NCBI GenBank assembly: GCA_020723365.1
Contig: DYJB01000011.1
Coordinates: 7,505-33,040, forward strand
Direction: 5' to 3'
Length of the DNA stretch: 25,536 bases
Origin: Candidatus Aquidulcis sp.
Lineage (GTDB): Bacteria; Chloroflexota; Anaerolineae; Anaerolineales; E44-bin32
The position numbers and the translations under genes were made by a program. Shown in pieces: positions 8,901 to 17,300 of the stretch; within the stretch, counting starts at the first letter, position 1, and every line of letters starts with the position of its first letter. The notes under the pieces were generated by a model. The model was given only the letters and a program-made list of their open reading frames with translations, did not search any database and was not told the DNA's origin.

Positions 8901-9347
8901 TTACATCAATGCCGTCGGCTGAAACGCTTCGAGCGACACCTCGGCTGGCCCCTCGGCCGGGTCGGCAGGCGTCAGGAGGTAGTCGACAAGCGAGGTGACC
9001 TCGTCGAAGGTGAATGGCTTGGCCAGGTAGGCGCTGGCTCCCCGCTCCCAGGCCGACCAGCGGTCAGCCGCCTGTGCCTTGGCGCTGGCCATCACGATCG
9101 GGACGGACAGGAAACGGGGTTCGACGGACAGCTGCCGCAGCAGCGTCAGGCCGTCGACTTCCGGCATCATGACGTCCAGCATGATCAGTTCGGGCGTCAT
9201 GATGTCGAGCACCTGCAGCGCTTCAGCCGCCGACCCGGCCTGGACGACGGTGTAGCCCTGGCTGTTCAGGACTTCCGAGACCGCCTGGCGGTAGGCGCGC
9301 TCATCATCGACCAGCAGGACCGTGGTGGCTTTCCGCTCAGTCCTCAT
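8901..9347 (-). CDS. Single-domain response regulator (receiver only)
   Basis: A 148-aa CheY-like protein. It has the acidic pocket D14/D15 (LLVDDER), the phosphoacceptor D58 (LIMLDVMMPEVDG), a serine (S88) at the usual Thr/Ser switch position and the conserved K110 (YLAKPF). After the receiver fold only about 25 residues remain, rich in Pro, Glu and Ala, with no DNA-binding or enzymatic output domain. It therefore probably acts by protein contact or as a phosphate relay. ATG 9347 has AAGGAG (9354-9359 on the minus strand) with a 6-base spacer. It lies downstream of, and on the same strand as, the hybrid kinase, but about 500 bases separate them, so it likely has its own promoter. Partnership with any of the three kinases here is inference from proximity. 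Confidence 0.93.
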   Translation of the reverse strand: MRTERKATTVLLVDDERAYRQAVSEVLNSQGYTVVQAGSAAEALQVLDIMTPELIMLDVMMPEVDGLTLLRQLSVEPRFLSVPIVMASAKAQAADRWSAWERGASAYLAKPFTFDEVTSLVDYLLTPADPAEGPAEVSLEAFQPTALM

Positions 9348-9849
9348 CGCTCACTCCTTGCCCAGGCGGCTGGCCTGGAGTGACCTCATCGTAGGACAAC
9401 CTGCCCTCCCGGTGCCCTACGGTCAGGTTGCCGGTGCCGCCGGGCGGGCACCTTCCTCGCAAGCCGGCTGCAAGGTGCGGCAGGCAGGATGCCCAGATTT
9501 GGGGCTCGGGATGTGACAGAGGCGCTCCCTGGGGTTTGCAGGCCGGATCGCTGGTGGGTGTGTAGCCTGAAAGCGGCGGCCAAGTGCGTCTTGTGGAAGC
9601 CACGCCCCTGCGGCGAGCGCGAATCGCAGGCTGATAAACTGTGGCTTCGCTACATGCATACCCAGCGAGAAAAGTCCATGTCTCGGGCGGGGACAGAGCC
9701 CAGAGGCAGACGTCACAATCTGTGCGAACAGGGCTGAGCCCAGTGGCGAGAGCGGACCGCAGGCCTCTGTCTGCGCCGACCGGTCCCCAATGCCTTGGCG
9801 ATGGGGCGCGGCACAGCGCTCGGGCCGCGGTTGCATGCGGCGTAAGGGG
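9348..9849. other. 502-base gap without a supported gene; contains nested inverted repeats
   Basis: The gap lies between the receiver gene and the hybrid kinase. Short open frames here show no start-site or family support. It holds an AAGGAG ribosome-binding site next to the receiver start, a GCACCTT/AAGGTGC inverted repeat (9448-9454/9472-9478) overlapping one copy of a GCTGCAAGGTG motif (9467-9477), and a nested stem pair at 9596-9648. Some or all may be receiver promoter control or a small RNA; no clear -35/-10 pair was found. Confidence 0.4.
9596..9648. other. Nested inverted repeat, possible structured RNA
   Basis: The outer arms GAAGCCAC (9596-9603) and GTGGCTTC (9641-9648) are perfect 8-bp complements. 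Inside them CCTGCG (9607-9612) and CGCAGG (9625-9630) pair perfectly. Together they could form one long interrupted stem-loop in the middle of an otherwise gene-free gap. No promoter or T-tract tells the strand. Confidence 0.35.
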
Positions 9850-12800
9850 CTACGGAGAGGAATCGAGGACGCGCCGGATCGAGTGCGCCAGGGTTTCCGG
9901 ACCAAGCGGCTTGCCCAGCCAGACGACACCCTTGCGGCTGAGCAGGGCACGGTCCTCCTCGCCCAACGGATAGCCAGTCATCAGGATCATGCGAACCGAG
10001 GGATAGCTGGATATCACCATCTCGTGCAGCGCCTTGCCGCCCATCTGCGGCATGACCATGTCCGAGATGACCAGGGCGATATCGCGCCGCGCCTCGAGCA
10101 CCTCAAGCGCCCGAAGGCCGTTCTCGGCTTCGACCGGCCGGTAGTTGAGCATCTCAAGGATCTCGCACAGCGCCTGGCGCGTGGCGACGTTGTCCTCCAC
10201 CACCAGGATCAGCTCGCCGCGGCCCTGCTCGAGCGGCTCGAGCTCGAGCGGAGCGACCTCCTCGGCCTGGCCGCTCTCCCGGGGCAGGTAGATCGTGAAG
10301 CACGCCCCGCCGTGGGGCGGACTCTCAGCCAGGATGAAGCCGTCATGTTGGCGGATGATGCCGAAAACCTGGGCCAGGCCCAGGCCGGTGCCCTCCGACC
10401 CTTTGGTCGAATAGAAGGGCTCGAAGATGTAGGGCAGGTCGGCTTCCGGAATGCCGGATCCGGAGTCCTCGAAGGTGATACGCACCCAGTCGCCAGGCTT
10501 CATCTCAGGCAGCGGGCGCACCCCGTCCGCTGGCAGGCTGAACGCCTTCAGCCCGATGCGCAGCGCCCCGCCTTCCGGCATCGAATCGCGAGCATTGGCC
10601 GCCAGGTTGAGGAAGGCCTGTTGCAGCCGGCCGGAGTCGGCCCGCACCGGGAAGGCGTCCCCTTCGCGGGCAAACGACAGGGCGATGTTCTCGGGAACGG
10701 TACGCTGCAGCAAAGAGAGCAGGTTGTCGAAGAAGGCCCCCAGCTCGACCGGCCGGCGCTCCATGATCGTCTTGCGGCTGAAATCTAGGATCTGCTGCAC
10801 CAGTCCAGCGGCGCGCTGGGCCTGCTCCTGAACCGTGCCCAGGCGCGAGCGTACACGGTCGGGGAGGGTGGCGTCGCGTCGCAACATCTCGCTGTGGAGC
10901 AGGATGGGGCCCAGCAGGTTGTTGAAGTCGTGGGCGATGCCGGCCGCCATGCGCCCAATGGCGGCCAGGTTGCGGTGCTGCTCGGCCTCCTGGAGCAGGC
11001 GCTGCTGCTCGGTCGCCTCGCGCAGCGTTATCACCCACCCCTGGGTCTCCAGGTCGAGCAGGATCGGGCTGAGCAGGACGTCGAAGTAGCGCGGCGGCTG
11101 ATCGCTGGATGCGATCTGGTACAGGCGGCCGGCCGTGCCCGGGGTGAGCAGGCTGCTCAGCGGACGGCCGCCGAGGTTGGCCAGCGCGCCGTCGTGTTCG
11201 TAGCCGGCCAGGGCCTCGAGGTACTCCTCGGCCAGCGGGTTGGCAACGCGCAGCTTGCGGGCCCCGTCGAGCACAAGGAATCCTTCTGGCGCGTTATCCA
11301 GAATGGTCTGCAGCTGGCGAGCCTGTCCCTGGGTCCAGTGCAGCAACTGCAGGCGGTGGACGGCGCCTCCGATCTGGTGCGCCACCGCCCGCACCAAGGC
11401 GACCTCCTCCTCGCTCCAGGCGTGGGGATCGGAGGAGGCGACGCTCATGCCGCCGATGACCCGCTCCAACATCAGGATGGGGACGGTCAGGGAGGCGCGC
11501 AGCCCGGAGGCGACCGCGTCCCGGGCGATGGGCGCCAGCGGACCTGTCGGCGGGAGAGCCGTCCAGTCGCTGACGGCGGTGAAGGCCTGGAGATCGATGG
11601 GAGGGGACGGCACGCGATGCAATCGGGCGGGATCATGCTCCAACGGCATTCCGATGCACACCCAGTCGTCGCCCGCCCAGGCGCACCCGGAAGGAAGGCT
11701 CAGCGCCTCAAGCGTGTGCTCGAGGGTGACGTGCAGCAGGCTGCGGGCGTCGCCCGGCGTGGCGGCGGCGGCGCTGATTGAATTCAGAGCCTCCAGGTGG
11801 GCAGCGCGGCGACGGAGCTCGCGCTCGGCCTCCCTGGCCTGGGTGATGTCGCGGACGACCACCAGGATGCGGGGCGTGCCGGCGATCGTCTGAAGGCTGG
11901 CGGAGATCTGCACCGGGATGGGGCTGCCGTCGGAGCGCCGGTCGACGGTTTCCACCAGCCGACCTCCCTGGCTGAGCTCGATCAGACGCTCGCCGTCGAT
12001 CGGGTCGCGGGCGGGATGGATCAGGTCAGGGACGTGCAGGGCAAGGAAAGCCTGGCGCCCGTATCCATACAGCTGGCAGGCGCGCTCGTTGGCGTCCACG
12101 ATCCGCCCATCGAGCGCCTGGACCATAATGGCATCCTGTACACCCTCGAAGATGCCGCGGTAGTTGGCCTCCGACTCGCGCAAGGCATTCTCGGCCGCCT
12201 GGCGTTCGGTAACATCGCGCACCAGCACGACAAAGCGTTCGCTGCCCCGGAAGCGGAAGCGGGATACGGTCACCTCGGCGGGGAAGTCGTGCTCCAGGGC
12301 CCGCCGGCCGACGACCACTGCGCCGCCCACGGGGAGCCCGGCGGGAGGCACCGGAGGGCCAGCCGCGGTGGTCGCGGCGGGATCCAGTCGCAGGATGTCG
12401 CCAACCGCTCGCCCGTTCAGGTCATCGGCCGCCAGTCCGAAGATGCGTTCGGCTGCGGAATTGACGAGCAACACCCGCTGCTCGGCATCGAGCATCAGGA
12501 TCCCGTCCAGGGCGGCGGCGAAGACCTCGGCCAGCTCCGTCTGGCTTTCCTGGAGCGAGCGCTCGGCCTGCACCCAGTCGGCGACATCCTCGATGGTCCA
12601 CAGCACGCGGCCGCCCTCGGCCGTGCGAATCGGCATGGCGGTGACCAGGGCTTCGCGTGTGCCTTCGTCCGCCAGACGCAGATAGAGGGTGGACTGATGG
12701 GGGGCCGACGAGTCCTGCATGCCGCGCACGATACGCAGGAACGACTCCGGCGGCTCGAACATCCGGGACAGGGCACGCAGACGTGGCAGGGCTCCCGGCC

Positions 12801-13329
12801 CGTAGCCGCCCAGGCGCAGCAGCGAGGCATTGGCCTGCAGGAGCAGGCCGTCGGCGTCGGTAAGCGCCAGGCCGAAGGGAGAATCCTCGAACCAGGTCTG
12901 GAAGAGCGGCTCCGCCGGAACCGGTTTGGCGCTGCTCAGGCGCTCGATCTGCTGCAGCCGGCGATGCTCCAGCGCCGCGACCGCTGCCGGACCGAGGCGC
13001 AGCAGATGGTCGGTGAGCACGTAGTCGTGTGCTCCGAGGCGCATGGCCTCCGCTCCATCCGGCTCCAGCGCCGGGTCCACCAGCGCGATGACGGGCAGGT
13101 CATAGCCGCGCGCCTGCAGCAGGCGCAGGGCATCGGCGATCGGGAAGCGGGGAACGTCCAGGCTGGCCAGGATCAGGTCGAGGTCGAGGTCCAGGGCGCG
13201 CAGGAACTCCGCTTTGGTCGAGACCGACTCGAAGCGCGGCGCCAAGCCGCGCCGCCGGAGTTCGGCCTCCAGTGGGGCCGCCTGCACATCCGGCCGGGCG
13301 ACCAGCAGCACGTGAAGCGGTGTGGTCAT
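9850..13329 (-). CDS. Soluble hybrid sensor histidine kinase (pseudo-REC, PAS x3, GAF, PAS, HisKA, HATPase, REC)
   Basis: A 1159-aa cytoplasmic protein with no membrane segments. Approximate layout: receiver-like domain 1-120; PAS 142-255, 262-375 and 386-500; GAF 510-660; PAS 670-780; HisKA with H800 in GIAHDFNNLLGP; HATPase 900-1016 with N912, DSGSGIP and a TGLGLA lid; true receiver 1040-1155 with D1046, phosphoacceptor D1090 (VISDMVMPQMGG), T1118 and K1140. The N-terminal receiver is degenerate: A11-R12 replace the acidic pair, S56 aligns with the phosphoacceptor and T106 with the lysine. The HDFNN H-box fits kinases that pass phosphate to an attached receiver. ATG 13329 has no clear Shine-Dalgarno site, but it gives an intact first strand (LHVLLVARPD). 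The exported-protein gene lies upstream on the same strand. The signal sensed is unknown. Confidence 0.93.
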   Translation of the reverse strand: MTTPLHVLLVARPDVQAAPLEAELRRRGLAPRFESVSTKAEFLRALDLDLDLILASLDVPRFPIADALRLLQARGYDLPVIALVDPALEPDGAEAMRLGAHDYVLTDHLLRLGPAAVAALEHRRLQQIERLSSAKPVPAEPLFQTWFEDSPFGLALTDADGLLLQANASLLRLGGYGPGALPRLRALSRMFEPPESFLRIVRGMQDSSAPHQSTLYLRLADEGTREALVTAMPIRTAEGGRVLWTIEDVADWVQAERSLQESQTELAEVFAAALDGILMLDAEQRVLLVNSAAERIFGLAADDLNGRAVGDILRLDPAATTAAGPPVPPAGLPVGGAVVVGRRALEHDFPAEVTVSRFRFRGSERFVVLVRDVTERQAAENALRESEANYRGIFEGVQDAIMVQALDGRIVDANERACQLYGYGRQAFLALHVPDLIHPARDPIDGERLIELSQGGRLVETVDRRSDGSPIPVQISASLQTIAGTPRILVVVRDITQAREAERELRRRAAHLEALNSISAAAATPGDARSLLHVTLEHTLEALSLPSGCAWAGDDWVCIGMPLEHDPARLHRVPSPPIDLQAFTAVSDWTALPPTGPLAPIARDAVASGLRASLTVPILMLERVIGGMSVASSDPHAWSEEEVALVRAVAHQIGGAVHRLQLLHWTQGQARQLQTILDNAPEGFLVLDGARKLRVANPLAEEYLEALAGYEHDGALANLGGRPLSSLLTPGTAGRLYQIASSDQPPRYFDVLLSPILLDLETQGWVITLREATEQQRLLQEAEQHRNLAAIGRMAAGIAHDFNNLLGPILLHSEMLRRDATLPDRVRSRLGTVQEQAQRAAGLVQQILDFSRKTIMERRPVELGAFFDNLLSLLQRTVPENIALSFAREGDAFPVRADSGRLQQAFLNLAANARDSMPEGGALRIGLKAFSLPADGVRPLPEMKPGDWVRITFEDSGSGIPEADLPYIFEPFYSTKGSEGTGLGLAQVFGIIRQHDGFILAESPPHGGACFTIYLPRESGQAEEVAPLELEPLEQGRGELILVVEDNVATRQALCEILEMLNYRPVEAENGLRALEVLEARRDIALVISDMVMPQMGGKALHEMVISSYPSVRMILMTGYPLGEEDRALLSRKGVVWLGKPLGPETLAHSIRRVLDSSP

Positions 13330-13517
13330 CGCGACGGGTTGTCCAGGCGGGCCGGTACTGGGAGCGCGGCGGCGGAAGCGCGGATGGCTGCGGCAGCGTG
13401 GTCGTTGCCGAGGGCGAATCGGGCGGCGGAGGCGCAGGGCCGCCGATACAGACGGGGATCAGGGGCGTGGCTGGTCAAAGGCGATCGTCAGGCTGCCATG
13501 GGGGCCGGATGGCGAGG

Positions 13518-13523
13518 AGTATA
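13518..13523 (-). promoter_or_regulatory. Possible -10 element upstream of the hybrid kinase
   Basis: TATACT on the minus strand, just inside the 216-base gap (13330-13545) between the exported-protein stop and the kinase start. No -35 match at 17 bases, and the leader would be about 180 bases long, so support is weak. The rest of that gap shows nothing else I can name. Confidence 0.25.
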
Positions 13524-13545
13524 CATCGGGCAGGCAGCAGGGCTG

Positions 13546-13950
13546 CTAGCGGGAAGCGCTCACCTGCAGGCTCTCAGCCGCTGCCACAGGCAGGTCGAGC
13601 GGGCAGGTCCAGCGGGACGGGCTTTGCCGCAAGCAGTCGGTGGCCGGCTGGCCGGCGATCAGCGAGACGGAGACGCGAGTGGCGGTCGTCCGGCCGTCCG
13701 GCCCGATCACCGACAGCGAGACCGAGTCGAGCCGGCCGGGGCGGGCGTCGGACAGGGCGTAGTCGATATCGGCGATGACGAAGCCGCTGATCAACCCGCT
13801 GCCCTCGCCACCGATGGCCGCCAGGCCGCTATCCTGCGAGGCGGAGGCCGTAACGGCAAGCGTGGCGGCCAGCAGTCCGGCCAGGCCGAGCCACACGAGC
13901 GGGCGGAGGAAGTTCGGGAGGAGAGTGCGGGTGAGCGTCATGTCGGTCAT
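13546..13950 (-). CDS. Small exported protein of unknown function
   Basis: A 134-aa protein starting at ATG 13950, chosen because AAGGGGG lies 6-7 bases upstream; the frame is open to an earlier ATG at 13974 without a good site. The N-terminus is a signal peptide: basic start (TLTRTLLPNFLR), a hydrophobic core (LVWLGLAGLLAATLAV) and a probable cleavage after TASA-S. The mature part is about 100 residues, rich in Ser, Ala and Val and predicted to be beta, with two cysteines near the end (DCLRQSPSRWTCPLDL) that could form a disulphide. It resembles, by memory only, small secreted beta proteins with a GxISGYxVxxIxYxL pattern seen in Chloroflexi and actinobacteria. It sits between divergent kinase genes and upstream of the hybrid kinase on the same strand, so it may be co-transcribed with that kinase. 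Confidence 0.7.
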   Translation of the reverse strand: MTDMTLTRTLLPNFLRPLVWLGLAGLLAATLAVTASASQDSGLAAIGGEGSGLISGFVIADIDYALSDARPGRLDSVSLSVIGPDGRTTATRVSVSLIAGQPATDCLRQSPSRWTCPLDLPVAAAESLQVSASR

Positions 13951-14043
13951 TTCAGTCCCCCTTGCCGCGTGCATGTCCGTTCATCGAGTGCAGCGTCATG
14001 CTATGCGACATCGGCCGGCGGGCGCCTCACAGCCTGTTTGCGG

Positions 14044-14087
14044 GCTGTAAGGTGGCAGGTGCCCTGCTGCAAGGTCGCTGTAAGGTG
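14044..14087 (+). repeat. Phased GCTGYAAGGTS repeats (three copies, 11-base register)
   Basis: Copies start at 14044, 14066 and 14077, that is 22 and 11 bases apart. The first and third are identical over 11 bases, the second differs at two positions. A further GCTGCAAGGTG occurs at 9467-9477 upstream of the lone receiver gene. Spacing by one helical turn places all copies on the same DNA face, as for cooperative regulator binding. Confidence 0.5.
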
Positions 14088-14099
14088 ATGCGTGAACCA

Positions 14100-14132
14100 G
14101 GGGGCGGGCGCCGAACCGCCCCCAGTGCTGGG
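14100..14132. promoter_or_regulatory. Hairpin plus overlapping palindrome, possible operator
   Basis: GGGGGCGG (14100-14107) pairs perfectly with CCGCCCCC (14116-14123) around an 8-base loop. CCCAG/CTGGG (14121-14125/14128-14132) overlaps its right arm. It lies 13 bases after the phased repeats in a divergent promoter region, so an operator or transcription insulator are both possible. Confidence 0.35.
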
Positions 14133-14266
14133 TCTGTGACACGACGCCCGGCCACATGCAAGCAGTCCTGAGGCGACAACCACTTCACGGGCATGAAAAT
14201 GGTCGAGCTCCAGGGCGGGAGGCAGACAGGAAAGCGTCGCCGCCCGGGGCAGTCCCGGTCTCAGCA

Positions 14267-14295
14267 TTGGCGTGTCCCCCACAGGCGGATACACT
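14267..14295 (+). promoter_or_regulatory. Candidate promoter of the 1469-aa kinase
   Basis: TTGGCG (14267-14272), a 17-base spacer and TACACT (14290-14295). Each box matches the sigma70 consensus at four of six positions. Transcription would start near 14302, about 90 bases before ATG 14393. Confidence 0.4.
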
Positions 14296-14381
14296 AAGGC
14301 CGACAGGCTCAGGGCTGTGAGCTCGCCTGTTCGGCCACGAGGTCGCCCGCGTCCTACTGGCACCTCGATCACGAGCCAAGG

Positions 14382-14386
14382 GGAGG
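14382..14386 (+). promoter_or_regulatory. Ribosome-binding site deciding the kinase start
   Basis: GGAGG lies 6 bases before ATG 14393 but only 3 bases before the adjoining in-frame GTG 14390. The spacing favours the ATG. Confidence 0.7.
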
Positions 14387-14392
14387 ATCGTG

Positions 14393-17300
14393 ATGCCTGG
14401 CGCCACTCCGGTTCCACCCACCTTCGACAAGCCGCCACTGCGAGCGGGCAGGCCCCATCTCTTCCGAGCTGCACGCACCGCCCTGCTCTACGCCCTCTTC
14501 GGCGCCGCCTGGTTCGCCCTTGCGGATCTCATTCGTTTGTGCCTGATCCCTGCGGCGCAGGCAACCGCATTTGAGAATGCAGTGAAAGGCTGGGCCTTTG
14601 TGGCGGCCTCGGCGGCGATCGTCCTGGCGCTGGTCCTGCGCGAGTTGGCGGCGCAGAGGCGCGCCGAGGCAACGGATCGGGCCGCCGACGAGCGAATGCC
14701 TTACGCGGCTCACCCGGTTGGCGAAATCGTCCGCAGCACACCCCTGGCGATCATCGTCCTTGACAAGGAAGGGAGGGTGGCGCTCTGGAACCCCGGTGCG
14801 GAGCGCACCTTCGGCTGGACAGCGGAGGAAGCGATCGGACGCCCTCCGCCCTTCATCCCAGAAGAGGCCCGGGCCGAGTATGAGGCCTATGTCCAACGCG
14901 TGTTCGCCGGAGAGTCACTGGCCGGGGTGGAGGTTGTGCGGCTCCGAAAGGACGGCGAGCCGGTGAGGCTCCGGCTGTGGACGGCTCCGCTGCGCGACGA
15001 AAGCGGCCGCATCACGGCGGTCTACGCCATGTTCGAAGACATCACCCGCCGGAGCGAAACCGAGTCCATCCTGCAGCGGCGGGATGCCATGCTGGCGGCG
15101 GTGGGGAGCGTAGCCCAGGATCTGCTGCTGCCCGGTGATCCGCTGCCTCGCCTGCCGGATGTCCTGAAGCGGCTGGGCGAAGCCCTGGACACCAGCCGCG
15201 CCTATGTTTTCCAGGCGCATGAGGGGCCGCTGGGCGAGGCCGTGATCAGCCAGCGTGGTGAGTGGTGCGCGGCGGGGATCGTCCCGCAGATCGACAACCC
15301 GGAGCTGCAGAACATTCCGCGCCACAACAGTCCCTTCACCGCGTGGGGGGATGCCCTGGAACAGGGCGAGGTCGTGCGCGGCCATGCCTGGCAGTTCTCC
15401 GAGGCCGGGCCGGTGTTCATGACGCCGGAGGACATTCGCTCCATTCTGCTGCTCCCGATCTTCGCCGACCGCACCTGGTGGGGAGTGATCGGCTTCGATG
15501 AGTGCCGGCGGGAGCGTGAGTGGGCGCCGGCCGAGATTGAAGCAGCGCGCGCCGCGGCCGGGATGCTGGGAGCAGTCATGGCGCGCGAGAGCGCCGCCCG
15601 GGCGTTTGAGGACAGCGAGGCCCGTTACCGGCGGCTGGTCGACAATGCCCCGGAGGCGATCTTCCGCTTTCGCCTGTATCCCGACCGCGCCTTCGAGTAT
15701 GTCAGCCCGGCGGTCACCGCGCTGGCTGGCTACTCGCCCGATGAGCTGTACGCCGACGCCGATCTGATCCTGGAGATCGTGCACCCGGAGGATCGTCCGC
15801 GCTTGCTGCGGATCCTCGATGGCAGCGTGTCGGCGGCCGGGGGCCTGCAGCTCCGCTGGCAGCATCGCGACGGGCGGGTAGTGTGGGTCGAGCAGATGAC
15901 CTCGCCTGTGGCCGATGAGGAAGGACGCCTGCTGGCGCTGGAGGGCATCGCCCGCGACGTCACCCGCCGCGTGGAAGCGGAGATGGCCGAGCGCCGGCGG
16001 GCGGAGCAGCTGGCCGGGCTGCACCAGACCTCGCTCGAGATCAGCGCCCAGACGGACCTCGAGCCGCTGCTGCGCTCGATCGTCGAGCGGGCGACGCGCC
16101 TGGTCGGCACCGAAATGGGCGGGCTGTTCCTGGCCTCCTCCGACGGACAGGTGCTCGAGCAGGTGGTCGACTACGGCCGGAACGGGAGCTTCCTCGGGGC
16201 TCGACTGCGCCTGGGGGAGGGGGTCTCCGGGAGGGCCGCCGCCTCGGGTGAACCGGTTGTGGTCGAGGACCATCGCGCCTGGCCCGGCAAGGCGGATGCC
16301 TTCCACGGCAGCACGACCGGGCGGGTGCTGGCCGTCCCCTTGAAGACGCAAGACAGGACACTGGGCGTGCTCTACTTCTCCGACGAGGCGGCCGGAGGCT
16401 TTGCTGAGGAGGAGATCCGTCTGGCGACCCTGTTCGCCGAACAAGCCGCCATCGCCATCGCCAACGCCCGCATGTTCGACGAGACCCGCCGCTACAGCCA
16501 ACAGATGGAGGCGCTGAACCAGACGGCGCTGGAGATCAGCTCGCAGACCGACCTGGATCTGCTGCTGACGGACGTCGTCAACCGGGCCGCAGGCCTGCTG
16601 GGCTTGCCGGTCGGCGGCCTGTACCTGCTGGACGAGAAGACGCAAACGCTGGAGATGGTCGTCAGCCGCTACCCGGATCGGAACTACGCCGGAACGAAGA
16701 TTGCCGTCGGGGAAGGCGTAGCCGGCCAGGCGGTCGCCCTTGGCTGCCCCTACTTCGTCGAAAGCTACGCGGACTGGGAGGGAAAGGCGCCGGTCTACGA
16801 TGACGTCCGACTGGGGCGAGTGCTGGCGGTGCCGCTGCGCGTCGGCGGCCGGATCACGGGCGCCGTCTTCGTCAGCGACTTCCAGCGAGGCGTCTTCGAC
16901 CCGGCCGAGATCCGCCTGGTGAGCCTCTTCGCCGACCAGGCGGCGGTGGCGATCGAGAACAGCCGCCTGTTGGCCTCGGAACGCCGGCATTCGTCCCAGC
17001 TCCAGCGGTCGCGGGCCCTGATCGAGTCCCTCTCCCGCGTAGCCGCCAATCTCGAGCGCTCGACCGAGCCGGACGATCTCCTGAAGGTGCTGGAGGTAGA
17101 GCTGCGCGACCTGGGGATCGACGCCTGGATGGGCATCCTTCGGCCGGACAGGGACGAGCTGGAAACGCGCCTGTTGACGCCGGAGGCCTCCGGGCTTGTG
17201 GGGGCAATGGCCGAAGTCGGTTCGATCCTGGGGACGGTCCCGGCCGGAGAGCAGCTTGCAGAGATGGTCGGGCAGGTGGCCCTCGCGGATCGCCCCGGAC

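Larger units (their letters stand above)
13951..14392. other. 442-base divergent intergenic region with phased repeats and hairpin
   Basis: The gap lies between the minus-strand exported-protein gene and the plus-strand 1469-aa kinase. It carries three GCTG(T/C)AAGGT(G/C) copies (14044-14054, 14066-14076, 14077-14087), an 8-bp hairpin at 14100-14123 abutting a CCCAG/CTGGG palindrome (14121-14132), and a candidate plus-strand promoter at 14267-14295. No gene is supported in it. Confidence 0.5.

Noticed and set aside
9322..9737. Small open frames between the receiver and hybrid kinase (for example 9337-9603 minus, 9489-9737 plus)
   Set aside because: No ribosome-binding site, no family resemblance, and they overlap each other and the receiver start.
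11797..14088. 763-residue plus-strand open frame through the hybrid kinase, exported-protein gene and intergenic region
   Set aside because: It is antisense to two supported genes and continues into a promoter region, with no domain.
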